DNA of 64,000 nucleotides. It comes from Pseudomonas viridiflava. GTDB taxonomy: Bacteria > Pseudomonadota > Gammaproteobacteria > Pseudomonadales > Pseudomonadaceae. The notes under the pieces are model-generated. The model saw nothing but the letters and a program-made list of their open reading frames with translations, did no database searches and was not told the DNA's origin. The position numbers and the translations under genes were made by a program. Shown here piece by piece: positions 26,687 to 36,055 of this stretch. The stretch is taken from NCBI RefSeq assembly GCF_900585905.1, contig NZ_UTVH01000001.1, positions 62,001 through 126,000 on the forward strand. Reading direction: 5' to 3'. Positions within the stretch are counted from its first letter, which is position 1. The number at the start of each line of letters is the position of its first letter.

Positions 26687-27850
26687 ATGCCGATTCAGGT
26701 CGAAGACTATTTCCAGCGCGACACCTTCAACAAAATGAAGGCGTTTGCCGACACCCAGGAAACGCCATTCGTGGTCATTGACACCGCGATGATCAGCAAG
26801 GCTTACGATGACCTGCGTGCAGGCTTCGAATTCGCCACGGTCTACTACGCGGTCAAAGCCAACCCGGCAGTCGAAATCATCGACCTGCTCAAGGAAAAGG
26901 GTTCCAGCTTCGACATCGCGTCCATTTACGAGCTGGACAAGGTGATGGACCGCGGCGTCAGCGCCGACCGCATCAGCTACGGCAACACGATCAAGAAGTC
27001 CAGAGACATCCGCTACTTCTATGACAAGGGTGTGCGGCTTTTTTCCACCGATTCCGAAGCAGACTTGCGCAACATCGCCAAGGCCGCACCGGGCTCCAAA
27101 GTCTATGTACGTATCCTGACCGAAGGTTCGACCACGGCCGACTGGCCTCTGTCGCGCAAGTTCGGCTGCCAGACCGATATGGCCATGGACTTGCTGATCC
27201 TGGCCCGCGACCTGGGTCTGGTGCCTTACGGCATCTCGTTCCACGTTGGCTCGCAACAACGTGACATCAGCGTCTGGGATGCGGCAATTGCCAAGGTCAA
27301 GGTGATCTTCGAGCGCCTGAAGGAAGAAGACGGCATCGTCCTCAAGCTGATCAACATGGGTGGCGGCTTCCCGGCCAACTACATCACCCGGACCAACAGC
27401 CTGGAAACCTATGCTGAAGAAATCATTCGCTATCTGAAGGAAGACTTCGGCGACGATCTGCCGGAAATCATCCTGGAGCCAGGCCGCTCGTTGATTGCCA
27501 ACGCCGGTATCCTGGTCAGCGAAGTGGTGCTGGTATCGCGTAAATCCCGCACCGCTGTAGAACGCTGGGTGTACACGGATGTGGGCAAGTTTTCCGGCCT
27601 GATCGAAACCATGGATGAAGCTATCAAGTTTCCGATCTGGACCGAGAAGAAAGGCGAGATGGAAGAAGTCGTCATCGCCGGCCCGACCTGCGACAGCGCC
27701 GATATCATGTACGAAAACTACAAGTATGGCCTGCCACTGAACCTGGCCATCGGTGACCGCCTGTACTGGCTCTCCACCGGTGCCTACACCACCAGCTACA
27801 GCGCTGTGGAGTTCAACGGCTTCCCGCCGCTGAAGTCTTTTTACGTTTAA
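26687..27850 (+). CDS. speC: Ornithine decarboxylase (type III PLP fold)
   Basis: PLP enzyme (387 aa) that decarboxylates ornithine to putrescine for polyamine synthesis; some relatives also accept lysine. It matches the P. aeruginosa SpeC sequence I recall nearly throughout: VYYAVKANPAVEII with the PLP lysine, SFHVGSQQ, EPGRSLIANAG and GPTCDSADIMYE with the catalytic cysteine. CAGGAG precedes the ATG at 26687. It is monocistronic, with a leader containing an intrinsic terminator upstream and a strong terminator 20 bp after the stop. Confidence 0.94.
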   Translation: MPIQVEDYFQRDTFNKMKAFADTQETPFVVIDTAMISKAYDDLRAGFEFATVYYAVKANPAVEIIDLLKEKGSSFDIASIYELDKVMDRGVSADRISYGNTIKKSRDIRYFYDKGVRLFSTDSEADLRNIAKAAPGSKVYVRILTEGSTTADWPLSRKFGCQTDMAMDLLILARDLGLVPYGISFHVGSQQRDISVWDAAIAKVKVIFERLKEEDGIVLKLINMGGGFPANYITRTNSLETYAEEIIRYLKEDFGDDLPEIILEPGRSLIANAGILVSEVVLVSRKSRTAVERWVYTDVGKFSGLIETMDEAIKFPIWTEKKGEMEEVVIAGPTCDSADIMYENYKYGLPLNLAIGDRLYWLSTGAYTTSYSAVEFNGFPPLKSFYV

Positions 27851-27872
27851 AAAAACCCATGGCTTTACCTGT

Positions 27873-27902
27873 AAAAGCCCGCGAGTGATCGCGGGCTTTT
27901 TT
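27873..27902. terminator. Bidirectional terminator between speC and the toxin pair
   Basis: AAAAGCCCGCG - 6-nt loop - CGCGGGCTTTT, followed by more T on the plus strand and four T on the minus strand. It serves speC and probably also the convergent xaxB-like gene, which stops 44 bp away. Confidence 0.9.
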
Positions 27903-27945
27903 GGTGCGCGCAAACGCAACCAGCGTGGCGGTAAAGTAGAACGAT

Positions 27946-28944
27946 TTAGCAGATCGGCTTCAGATAGTTGACCACGGCCGCCGCCTGGGTCCTGAAATTG
28001 TCGATGACCAACTTATCGATTTTGGTGACGCGCATAAGACTGGTTTCGAACAATCTGATGGCGTCGACCACTTTGCTGTATTCGCGTTTGTAATTCTGAA
28101 TTTCATCATCAAACGCATGCACAGCTTCGAGCATTCTGACGCGGCGATTCAGCAGGGAAAATTCGCGCTGTTTAGCGCGTAAAGTGGCTGAGATTTCATT
28201 ACTGCGCTGACGAAGACGGTTACGAAGACTGACGAGACCGAGGAAGTTGAACGCCGCGTCAATGTCCTCAAGAGATTTTTTCAGCAAGCCCAGCGCCAGC
28301 TGTATTACAGCGGCTTCTGGCGGCGTTGGGCCAAGCGCTGCGACTTTTTCTGCGGTGAGCAAGGTGTCCTGTGCAATCGCACCGAAGCCTTTGCTTTCGA
28401 TGGCATTGATGGCAGCTGTTAGCGTGGCGCGCTCAGCCTCCACATCCCGCTTGCTGCTTTCGATGCGTTCAATTTCTTCAGGTATGCGTTCCTGTTCAAC
28501 CTGAAAACTTGCAATATTACGCAAGGTTGAAGTGCGGTCTAAAGTATCGCTGATTGAGAGCAACGAGTGGGCGAGAGTGCGTACTTGCGTGTGGGTGAGC
28601 TTCAGCGCCGCGTTAAGTTCTTTGGCCATGTCGCCACTGACTTCCAAGCGTTCGGCGTCGCTGATCGATTGCGCAAGCTCGTCCAGATAATTTCCCAGGA
28701 TGTCGCTGTGCGTTGTGATGTCATAGTAAAGTCGCTGCGTGCAGTCCCGCAGGTTTTTATCGGCCTGGTTCAACGTCGCGTTCAACCGGCTGAACTTATC
28801 ACAAAGGCTAGGTAGATAAGCAGTCTGAATATGAAACATCTCGATGTTGATCATTGCGTCATTACAGGATGCCTTCGACTGTCGCATGATGGCCAGATCG
28901 GGTGCTTCAGTACGAGATAGTTCGAATGTAGTGCTCATGTTCAT
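27946..28944 (-). CDS. Alpha-xenorhabdolysin-type binary toxin, subunit B (XaxB/YaxB-like)
   Basis: A 332-aa, almost entirely alpha-helical protein with long heptad-like stretches (residues ~40-180 and ~225-320) and a more hydrophobic middle (FGAIAQDTLL...AAVIQLALGLL, ~187-221). No signal peptide. Length, helical make-up and position directly behind a 419-aa helical partner fit subunit B of the XaxAB/YaxAB binary alpha-pore-forming toxins, which insert only when both subunits assemble on a target membrane. Its ATG overlaps the subunit A stop by 4 bp (ATGA); an ATG at 28938 is an alternative. AT-richer than its neighbours. Confidence 0.72.
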   Translation of the reverse strand: MNMSTTFELSRTEAPDLAIMRQSKASCNDAMINIEMFHIQTAYLPSLCDKFSRLNATLNQADKNLRDCTQRLYYDITTHSDILGNYLDELAQSISDAERLEVSGDMAKELNAALKLTHTQVRTLAHSLLSISDTLDRTSTLRNIASFQVEQERIPEEIERIESSKRDVEAERATLTAAINAIESKGFGAIAQDTLLTAEKVAALGPTPPEAAVIQLALGLLKKSLEDIDAAFNFLGLVSLRNRLRQRSNEISATLRAKQREFSLLNRRVRMLEAVHAFDDEIQNYKREYSKVVDAIRLFETSLMRVTKIDKLVIDNFRTQAAAVVNYLKPIC

Positions 28945-30200
28945 ACTCTCACGCTCAAAAGGCTTGTCGCCTGCTGATATTCTTCTCTGAATTCCTTGTC
29001 CGCCTGCGCGAACACTTGCAGGAGGGCGTTAGCATCTTGTTCGATGTCTTTCCAGGGGGCGGCGACCAGCTGGAATGCATTGACGAATTGCCGCACTGAC
29101 AGGGCGTCTTCAATCGTGTCAGCCTGCTGCGACGATCGCGCGATGAAGATGGACAGCTTGTTCCAGACGGTGACCAGGTTTTTGGTGGCCATATCGGCAT
29201 CCACCACGATGATGTCAAGATCTTGCAAGTCAAAGCGCACTCTGTTGAGCGAGCCGAGTATTTTGTTTTTGGTTTGCATCACTGCAATATCACGCCGTTG
29301 TTCGGCGCGTAGCCTGTTACGCTCTTTGCGGATTCTTTCAGCTTCAACACCCATGTAGATGGACATCGCGAGCCCGATGATGTTGAAACTTGCGGCTGAA
29401 CCCAACGACTGTCTGACGGCCTCTTTATACTCTTTTACTTTTTCATCGATCTCCAGTGCGCGCTGTTTAATGATCTCATTGAGCACTTTCAGCTCGTCGG
29501 ACAGGCTGTTGCTCTCGATCAGTCGAATTTTTAGCTGAAGTGCTGGCCGTACCTGATTACTCAGCGTAGTGGCAAACGCATCAAGGCGGAATTTAATGCT
29601 GTTGGCGTCAGCTTCTTGCTGTTTGAGACTTTCAAGAATATTGTTCAGGTAATAGCTAAACTCACTAACGGTTCGCTTGTCTTCATCGTCAAGTTTGATG
29701 CCGGGAAATTTGTCACCCCATTCGAACTCCAGCCTACGCACGTCTTCCAGGGTGCGAATGTTATACTCATCAAGCGTGTTGAGCTGCCTGATATCGTTCC
29801 GGATCTCAAGTATAGTTGCTGTGTGAGTTCCCATCTCTTTCGCAAACAGCTCAAGCTTGTTTCCGATGGCGATCAGGTCGACACGAAGTGGGTTCCAGCT
29901 GCTGGCATGAATGTGAATGATTTGGAATGTCTTCCGGAAATCGACAGCATCCAGGCCGTTACCGGCACCGGTGGTGTAGCCTAGATAATTGATGACGTTA
30001 GCAAGTTCGATGGGCAGTGACAGCCCGGCAATCTCGTAACGTTTGATGTTTTTCAGCTGCTCTTTGGTAAGAATCAGCCCAGGCTCTCGTGCTGAATCCG
30101 CCGGCACGCCGGCGGAATAATCGAAGAGCGCAATAGGTGCCCTGGCAGCTTCATCGACGACGTTATCATCGCTGGCGGGTATATATTCATAACTAGACAT
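28941..30200 (-). CDS. Alpha-xenorhabdolysin-type binary toxin, subunit A (XaxA/YaxA-like)
   Basis: A 419-aa helical protein without signal peptide. It has an N-terminal globular part (to ~90), long amphipathic helices, and a single short hydrophobic segment at residues ~266-285 (SLGSAASFNIIGLAMSIYMG) set between charged helices (ending VKEYKEAVRQ and starting EAERIRKERNRLRAEQRR), the layout of the membrane-inserting hairpin of ClyA-superfamily alpha-pore-forming toxins such as XaxA and YaxA. AAAGGA precedes the ATG at 30200. It is first in a two-gene operon with subunit B. Assignment is by architecture and recognition; alignment would settle it. Related toxins lyse insect or mammalian cells. 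Confidence 0.74.
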   Translation of the reverse strand: MSSYEYIPASDDNVVDEAARAPIALFDYSAGVPADSAREPGLILTKEQLKNIKRYEIAGLSLPIELANVINYLGYTTGAGNGLDAVDFRKTFQIIHIHASSWNPLRVDLIAIGNKLELFAKEMGTHTATILEIRNDIRQLNTLDEYNIRTLEDVRRLEFEWGDKFPGIKLDDEDKRTVSEFSYYLNNILESLKQQEADANSIKFRLDAFATTLSNQVRPALQLKIRLIESNSLSDELKVLNEIIKQRALEIDEKVKEYKEAVRQSLGSAASFNIIGLAMSIYMGVEAERIRKERNRLRAEQRRDIAVMQTKNKILGSLNRVRFDLQDLDIIVVDADMATKNLVTVWNKLSIFIARSSQQADTIEDALSVRQFVNAFQLVAAPWKDIEQDANALLQVFAQADKEFREEYQQATSLLSVRV

Positions 30201-30500
30201 GTCATTAGTCCTTTAATGATCTTTGCGTGGTTTGCATGTCGCCTGGTTACACGATGCAGATGTAACGGCTGCAGGTATTAAGGCTAGGCCTCATGGCGCG
30301 TTATTGTCAAAGCGCAAAGATATTCAGGGCGTGTAGGAAAACGCGCGTTGCAAGAGGGTCGTCATGCTTTATTGCCAAGTATTTGTAATATGAAAAAACT
30401 TGAAACGGTTTGTTAAGGACTGATTCTGATTCGTTGTGGTGAGCGCGTGGGGCGGGCGCTTTGGACAACATTTCACAGGCGGCCATCGCTTCAAAAGAAA
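30201..30500. promoter_or_regulatory. AT-rich divergent region upstream of the toxin genes
   Basis: A gene-free stretch between the toxin operon and the PepSY reductase gene, lower in GC than the neighbourhood. It must hold the toxin promoter. I see no clear consensus promoter or operator for the toxin side. Confidence 0.4.
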
Positions 30501-30519
30501 GCGAATGAGAACCATGTCG
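30501..30519 (+). promoter_or_regulatory. Possible Fur box
   Basis: GCGAATGAGAACCATGTCG shares 11 of 19 positions with the Fur consensus, with the conserved left half (GCGAATGAGAA) common in pseudomonad iron promoters. It lies 47 bp before the reductase start. A perfect 13-bp palindrome GCGCATAATGCGC follows at 30525-30537. Confidence 0.45.
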
Positions 30520-30565
30520 CGCAAGCGCATAATGCGCCGCAATGCGTTTCCATGAGGTCGCAAGG

Positions 30566-33091
30566 GTGCTGAAGAAGATTCTGTTTCAAATCCACTGGTT
30601 CTTCGGCATTACTGCCGGGCTGGTGCTCGCCCTGATGGGCATTACCGGGGCGATTTATTCGTTCGAGGATGAAATCCTCGAGTGGCTCAACCCCCAGGCT
30701 CTGATCATCCAGGCGCAGGGTCAGCCTCTGGCGCCGGTTGAGCTGGTGCGCAAGCTGGAGGCCACAACCGGTCTGACGGTGGCAATCCTGCGTGTGCAGA
30801 CCCTCGGCGACAAAGCCGCGCAGGTGTATTTCACCCCCAAGCCTGGCGAGCGACGGGGGCCGATGCGCAATTTCAATCCCTACACCGGCGAGGTGACAGG
30901 CGACGCCAGCGGGGCGGGCTTTTTCGATTTTGTCCTCAGGCTGCACCGTTTTCTGGCCATGGGCGAGTACGGCAAACAGGTCACGGCGGCGTGCACGCTG
31001 ATCCTTGTATTCTTTTGCTTGTCCGGTCTGTACCTGCGCTGGCCGCGCAACGCGCTCAACTGGCGAGTGTGGCTGACCCTTGACTGGGCCCGCAAAGGCC
31101 GCAGTTTCAACTGGGATCTGCACTCGGTGTTCGGCACCTGGTGTCTGCTGTTTTATCTGCTGTTTGCAATCACTGGCCTGAGCTGGTCTTACGAATGGTT
31201 CAGCCGCGGCATGCAAGCCTTACTGGGCGATGCGCCAGCCGGCGAGCAACGGCGCGGCAGCGAAACGCCGCCTGCAGGCAAACCTGGGCCTGGCGGCGCG
31301 GACTACGTCGCCATCTGGAACAGTCTCCAGGCCGCTGCAGGGCCGGATCTGGCCGCCTATAACATCCGCTTGCCAACCGTGGCGGGGCAGCCGGCAACGA
31401 TTTTCTACATGCTCAAGGATTCGCCGCATCCGCGTGCGCTGAACCAGATCACCCTCGACCCGGCAACCGGCAGGGTCAGCGAGGTGGCGCGTTACGCCGA
31501 CAAAAGCCTGGGCGCGCAGCTGCTGGTGAGCAATTACAGCCTGCATGTGGGCAGTTACTTCGGCCTGCCCGGACGCATCATCATGGCTGCGGCGGCGTTG
31601 TTGATGCCGCTGTTTTTCGTCACTGGCTGGTTGCTTTACCTGGATCGTCGACGCAAGAAGCGCGATGTGCGCAACGCTCGCGCCGCCGTCACCACCGATG
31701 GCGAGGGGCCTGCGTGGCTGGTAGGTTTCGCCAGCCAGAGTGGCTTTGCCGAGCAACTGGCCTGGCAGACCGCAGGCCAGCTGCAGGCGTCGGGGCTGGC
31801 AGTCGATGTGCGGCGGTTGGCAGAGGTGACTGAACAGGACCTGGCCTCGAGTCGTCACGCGGTATTCGTGGTCAGCACCTTCGGCGAAGGCCAGGCGCCT
31901 GACAATGCGCGCGGGTTCGAGCGCAATTTGCTGGGCAGCGCGCCGAGTCTTGAGCACCTCCATTACGCAGTGCTTGGTCTGGGTGATCGCCAGTACCCGC
32001 ATTTCTGCGCATTTGCCCAGCGTCTGCAACAGTGGCTGGCCGTGCAGGGTGGCAAGTCTTTATTTGCGCCGGTGGAGGTGGACAATGCCGACCCGGCGGC
32101 CTTGCAGCACTGGCAGCAGCAGTTGGCGCAACTGACCGGCAGCGTCCCGGCCACGCTCTGGCAGGCAGCGCCCTATGCCAACTGCACCCTGAGCCAGCGT
32201 GAACTGCTCAACCCTGGCAGCAGCGGCTCGAAGGTGTTTTTGCTCGGGCTGTTGCCTGCCGAGCCAATCAACTGGCAGGCGGGGGATCTGGTTGAGGTGA
32301 TGCCGCGCAATGGTCGTCAGGCAGTAGAAAGCTTTCTGGCCGGATTGGGCATTGCTCCCGCCACGCGGGTGTCGGTCGGCGGCCTGGATGAAACGGTGGG
32401 CGCGGCACTCGCCAGTCGGCAATTGCCGCTTCACCGGGCGCATCTGGTTGGTCTGCATGGTCAGGCATTGGTGGATGCACTGGTGCCGATGGCGGCGCGT
32501 GAATATTCGATTGCCTCGATTGCCGTCGAGGGTGTGCTGCAACTGATCGTGCGTCAGCAACTGCATCCTGACGGCAGCCTCGGCCTGGGTTCCGGCTGGC
32601 TCACCGAGCACGTCGGCCTCGGCGAGAGCGTCAGCCTGCGACTGCGGCGTAACAGCGGTTTTCATCTGCCGGTCGAACCTCGGCCGCTGATTCTGCTGGG
32701 TAACGGCACCGGCCTGGCCGGGTTGCGCAGCTTGCTCAAGGCACGCATGGCGCAAGGGCTGACGCGCAACTGGCTGCTGTTTGGCGAGCGCCACCGGGCC
32801 CATGATTTCCATTGCGGTCACGAGCTACTGGCGTGGCTGGAGGCGGGTCAGCTGGCGCGGCTGGAGCTGGCGTTTTCGCGGGATCAGGCCGAGAAGATTT
32901 ACGTGCAGGATCGCTTGCGTGAAGCCGCCGATGAATTGCGCAAGTGGCTGGCTGATGGCGCCGCGATTTACATATGCGGCAGCCTGGAAGGCATGGCGAC
33001 AGGCGTCGATGCGATGCTCATCGAAATACTTGGGGCGCAGGCAGTGGCGCAATTGATAGAGGAGGGGCGGTATCGGCGGGATGTGTATTAA
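30566..33091 (+). CDS. PepSY-TM / flavodoxin / FNR-type reductase fusion (iron-compound reductase)
   Basis: An 841-aa inner-membrane flavoprotein. Residues ~1-380 form a PepSY-associated TM region ([28 protein letters not shown], then further TM helices with conserved His). Residues ~385-530 are a flavodoxin domain ([37 protein letters not shown]). The rest is a sulfite-reductase-like FAD/NADPH domain ([31 protein letters not shown]). It probably passes NADPH electrons across the membrane to ferric siderophores. GTG at 30566 with GAGG 8 nt upstream is preferred; ATG at 30542 has no ribosome binding site. Confidence 0.85.
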   Translation: MLKKILFQIHWFFGITAGLVLALMGITGAIYSFEDEILEWLNPQALIIQAQGQPLAPVELVRKLEATTGLTVAILRVQTLGDKAAQVYFTPKPGERRGPMRNFNPYTGEVTGDASGAGFFDFVLRLHRFLAMGEYGKQVTAACTLILVFFCLSGLYLRWPRNALNWRVWLTLDWARKGRSFNWDLHSVFGTWCLLFYLLFAITGLSWSYEWFSRGMQALLGDAPAGEQRRGSETPPAGKPGPGGADYVAIWNSLQAAAGPDLAAYNIRLPTVAGQPATIFYMLKDSPHPRALNQITLDPATGRVSEVARYADKSLGAQLLVSNYSLHVGSYFGLPGRIIMAAAALLMPLFFVTGWLLYLDRRRKKRDVRNARAAVTTDGEGPAWLVGFASQSGFAEQLAWQTAGQLQASGLAVDVRRLAEVTEQDLASSRHAVFVVSTFGEGQAPDNARGFERNLLGSAPSLEHLHYAVLGLGDRQYPHFCAFAQRLQQWLAVQGGKSLFAPVEVDNADPAALQHWQQQLAQLTGSVPATLWQAAPYANCTLSQRELLNPGSSGSKVFLLGLLPAEPINWQAGDLVEVMPRNGRQAVESFLAGLGIAPATRVSVGGLDETVGAALASRQLPLHRAHLVGLHGQALVDALVPMAAREYSIASIAVEGVLQLIVRQQLHPDGSLGLGSGWLTEHVGLGESVSLRLRRNSGFHLPVEPRPLILLGNGTGLAGLRSLLKARMAQGLTRNWLLFGERHRAHDFHCGHELLAWLEAGQLARLELAFSRDQAEKIYVQDRLREAADELRKWLADGAAIYICGSLEGMATGVDAMLIEILGAQAVAQLIEEGRYRRDVY

Positions 33092-33100
33092 CGAGCTCGA

Positions 33101-34117
33101 GGTTTGACCCGGTCCATGCAGGAGCGAACTTGTTCGCGAGAGGCAGGCACATCCAGCAATTCTTTGCCTGACATGCCGCTTCGCCAACACGTTGGCTCCT
33201 ACAGGGGTACTCCTGCCAGACCGGGTTTGCGCCGCTACCAGACTCAGGTTGGACCCGGTCCATGTAGGAGCGAACTTGTTCGCGAGAAGTAGGCACATCC
33301 AGCAATTCTTCGCCTGACATGCCGCTTCGCCAACAAGTTGGTTCCTACAGGGATACTCCTGCCAAACCGGGTTTACGCCGCTACCAGACGCAGGTTCGAC
33401 CCGGTCCATGTAGGAGCGAACTTGTTCGCGAGAGGTAGGCACATCCAGCAATTCTTTGCCTGACATGCCGCCTCGCCAACACGTTGGCTCCTACAGGGGT
33501 ACTCCTGCCAAACCGGGTTTACGCCGCTACCAGACTCAGGTTGGACCCGGTCCATGTAGGAGCGAACTTGTTCGCGAGAGGTAGGCACATCAGCAATTCT
33601 TTGCCTGACATGCCGCTTCGCCAACACGTTGGCTCCTACAGGGGGTGCTCCTGCCAAACCGGGTTTACGCCGCTACCAGACTCAGGTTAAACGCGGTCCA
33701 TGTAGGAGCGAACTTGTTCGCGAGAGGCAGGCATATCCAGCAATTCTTCGCCTGACATGCCGCTTCGCCAACACGTTGGCTCCTACAGGGGTACTCCTGC
33801 CAAACCGGGTTTGCGCCGCTACCAGACTCAGGTTGGACCCGGGCCATGCAGGAGCGAACTTGTTCGCGAGAGGCAGGCATATCCAGCAATTCTTTGCCTG
33901 ACATGCCGCTTCGCCAACACGTTGGCTCCTACAGGGGTACTCCTGCCAAACCGGGTTTACGCCGCTACCAGACTCAGGTTGGACCCGGTCCATGCAGGAG
34001 CGAACTTGTTCGCGAGAGGCAGGCACATCCAGCAATTCTTTGCCTGACATGCCGCTTCGCCAACACGTTGGCTCCTACAGGGGTGCTCCTGCCAAACCGG
34101 GTTTACGCTGCTACAAA
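33101..34117. repeat. Tandem array of seven ~146-bp units, each holding an inverted REP pair
   Basis: Units begin at 33101, 33247, 33394, 33540, 33686, 33832 and 33978 (periods 146, 147, 146, 146, 146, 146). Each unit reads GACCCGGTCCATG, then a REP arm (TAGGAGCGAACTTGTTCGCG), a ~37-bp spacer with its own GGCAGGCA/TGCCTGAC arms, the facing arm (TTCGCCAACACGTTGGCTCC), and a ~45-bp tail ending CGCCGCTACCAGACTCAG. The units differ at only a few positions. The array fills the gap between the convergent reductase and dppF genes, and the last unit runs into the 3' end of dppF. Confidence 0.96.
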
Positions 34118-35077
34118 CTGCTCGGCGTAATGGCAGGCAACCTGGCGGTTGTCGACCAGACGCAGGGCGGGTTCGTCGGTGGCGCAACGCTCGGTCGCGT
34201 AGGGGCAGCGCTTGTGGAAGGCGCAGCCACTTGGCGGGTTGAGCGGGTTGGGCAGCTCGCCCACGATCTTGATCTTCGGCTTCAGCGGATCCGGGTGGAT
34301 GGTCGGGGTAGCCGAGAGCAGAGCCTGGGTGTACGGGTGCAGCGGTCGGTTGTAGATTTCTTCCTTGGGACCCATTTCCGCCGGGCGCCCCAGGTACATT
34401 ACCAATACCGTGTCCGCGACGTGACGCACCACCGACAGGTTGTGGGAAATGAACACGTAAGCGGTGTTGAATTCCTGCTGCAGGTCCATGAACAGGTTCA
34501 GCACCTGAGCCTGAATCGACACGTCCAGCGCCGACGTCGGTTCATCCGCCACCAGCACTTTCGGTTGCAGCATCATTGCCCGGGCCAGGGCGATGCGCTG
34601 ACGCTGGCCGCCCGAGAACATGTGCGGGTAGCGCTGATAGTGCTCAGGGCGCAAACCGACCTGGGCCATCATCGCCTGCACCTTCTCGCGCCGCTCTTTG
34701 GCCGAAAGGCTGGTGTTGATCAACAGCGGCTCGCCGAGCTGATCACCGATCTTTTGCCGTGGATTGAGCGACGCGTAAGGGCTCTGGAATACCATCTGCA
34801 CGTCTTTGCGCAGCTGCTTGCGTTGTTCCTTGCTCGCGCCGGTGACTTCCTGCCCTGCGATTTTCAGCGAACCGGAAGACGGCTCTTCGATCAGGGTCAG
34901 GGCCCGGGCCAGGGTCGACTTGCCGCAGCCGGACTCGCCGACAACGGCCAGAGTCTTGCCGGCTTCCAGTTCGAACGACACGCCGTTCAGGGCGCGAACC
35001 ACGGCGTGGCCTTTGAACAGGCCACGGGACACTTCGTAGTGACGGGTAAGGTCGCGGGCGGTAAGAACGACGCTCAT
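34103..35077 (-). CDS. dppF: Dipeptide ABC transporter, ATP-binding protein DppF
   Basis: One of two ATPases (324 aa) of the dipeptide importer. Walker A GESGCGKSTLARAL, signature FSGGQRQRIALARAM, Walker [15 protein letters not shown], and the C-terminal oligopeptide/dipeptide cluster region CAFHKRCPYATERC with iron-sulfur-type cysteines. Start overlaps the dppD stop by one base (TAATG). Its last codons and stop lie inside the terminal unit of the 146-bp repeat array. Last gene of the dpp locus. Confidence 0.95.
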   Translation of the reverse strand: MSVVLTARDLTRHYEVSRGLFKGHAVVRALNGVSFELEAGKTLAVVGESGCGKSTLARALTLIEEPSSGSLKIAGQEVTGASKEQRKQLRKDVQMVFQSPYASLNPRQKIGDQLGEPLLINTSLSAKERREKVQAMMAQVGLRPEHYQRYPHMFSGGQRQRIALARAMMLQPKVLVADEPTSALDVSIQAQVLNLFMDLQQEFNTAYVFISHNLSVVRHVADTVLVMYLGRPAEMGPKEEIYNRPLHPYTQALLSATPTIHPDPLKPKIKIVGELPNPLNPPSGCAFHKRCPYATERCATDEPALRLVDNRQVACHYAEQFVAA

Positions 35078-36045
35078 TACGCCACCTCCTGATTCAAGGG
35101 ATAGAAACAGCGCGCCAGGCTATGCGCCTTGGGGTCCAGCGCCGGACGCTCGATGCGGCAATTGTCGCGCACGTACGGGCAGCGCGGTGACAGCAGGCAG
35201 CCTTGCGGGCGGTCGTAGCGGCCGGGGACCATGCCGGGCAGGGTCGCCAGACGCTCGGCGCCCATGCTGTGCTCCGGAATGGCGGCCAGCAAGGCTTCGC
35301 TGTACGGGTGCGCCGGGACGTCGAACAGCCCGGGCACCTGGCCGACTTCAACCGCCTGGCCTGCGTACATCACGCAGACACGCTGGGCGGTTTCGGCCAC
35401 CACGGCGAGGTCGTGAGTGATCAGTACCAGCGCCATGTCCTGCTCTTTCTGCAGGCTCAGCAACAGATCCATGATCTGCGCCTGAATGGTCACGTCCAGC
35501 GCGGTGGTCGGTTCGTCGGCGATCAGCAACTTGGGTTCGCCGGCGATGGCCATGGCAATTGCCACGCGCTGGCTCATGCCGCCGGACAGCTGATGCGGGT
35601 AAGCGTCGAGGCGGGCAGCAGCGCCCGGAATCTCGACTTTCTGCAACAGCTCAAGGGCACGCTGGCGTGCGGCCTTGCCGGACAGATTGAGGTGCTGGCG
35701 CAGTACTTCTTCGATCTGGAAACCCACGGTATAGCTGGGGTTCAGTGCGGTCATCGGGTCCTGGAAGACCATTGCCAGGTCCTTGCCGATGATTTTGCGG
35801 CGTTGCCGCGAGTTGAGCTTAAGCAGTTCGTTGCCGTCGAAGTTCAACGAATCGGCAGTGATAACGCCAGGGTGATCGATCAGGCCCATCAGCGCCATCA
35901 TGGTCACCGATTTGCCGGACCCGGACTCGCCCACGATTGCCATGACTTCGCCGCGATCGACGCTCAGTGACAGGCCGTCGACCACCGGTACTGCAGTGGC
36001 GTCGCCGAAGCGCACGTTGAGATTCTTGATTTCTAGCAGTGACAT
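35077..36045 (-). CDS. dppD: Dipeptide ABC transporter, ATP-binding protein DppD
   Basis: Second ATPase (322 aa), pairing with DppF. Walker [17 protein letters not shown], signature [15 protein letters not shown], Walker [15 protein letters not shown], and the C-terminal cysteine region [21 protein letters not shown] precedes the ATG at 36045. Between dppC and dppF in the operon. Confidence 0.95.
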   Translation of the reverse strand: MSLLEIKNLNVRFGDATAVPVVDGLSLSVDRGEVMAIVGESGSGKSVTMMALMGLIDHPGVITADSLNFDGNELLKLNSRQRRKIIGKDLAMVFQDPMTALNPSYTVGFQIEEVLRQHLNLSGKAARQRALELLQKVEIPGAAARLDAYPHQLSGGMSQRVAIAMAIAGEPKLLIADEPTTALDVTIQAQIMDLLLSLQKEQDMALVLITHDLAVVAETAQRVCVMYAGQAVEVGQVPGLFDVPAHPYSEALLAAIPEHSMGAERLATLPGMVPGRYDRPQGCLLSPRCPYVRDNCRIERPALDPKAHSLARCFYPLNQEVA

Positions 36046-36055
36046 GGGAATCTCC

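Noticed and set aside
26446..26688. An 80-codon minus-strand frame upstream of speC
   Set aside because: It runs antisense through the terminator stem and leader, has no family resemblance or ribosome binding site, and ends at the speC start; judged to be chance.
33018..34050. Several open frames of 60-120 codons inside the repeat array on both strands
   Set aside because: They encode the same translated repeat over and over, which follows from repeat composition rather than from real genes.
33101..34117. CRISPR array
   Set aside because: The repeats are regularly spaced, but the whole 146-bp unit is repeated with no unique spacers, each unit has two facing REP arms, and no cas gene is near.
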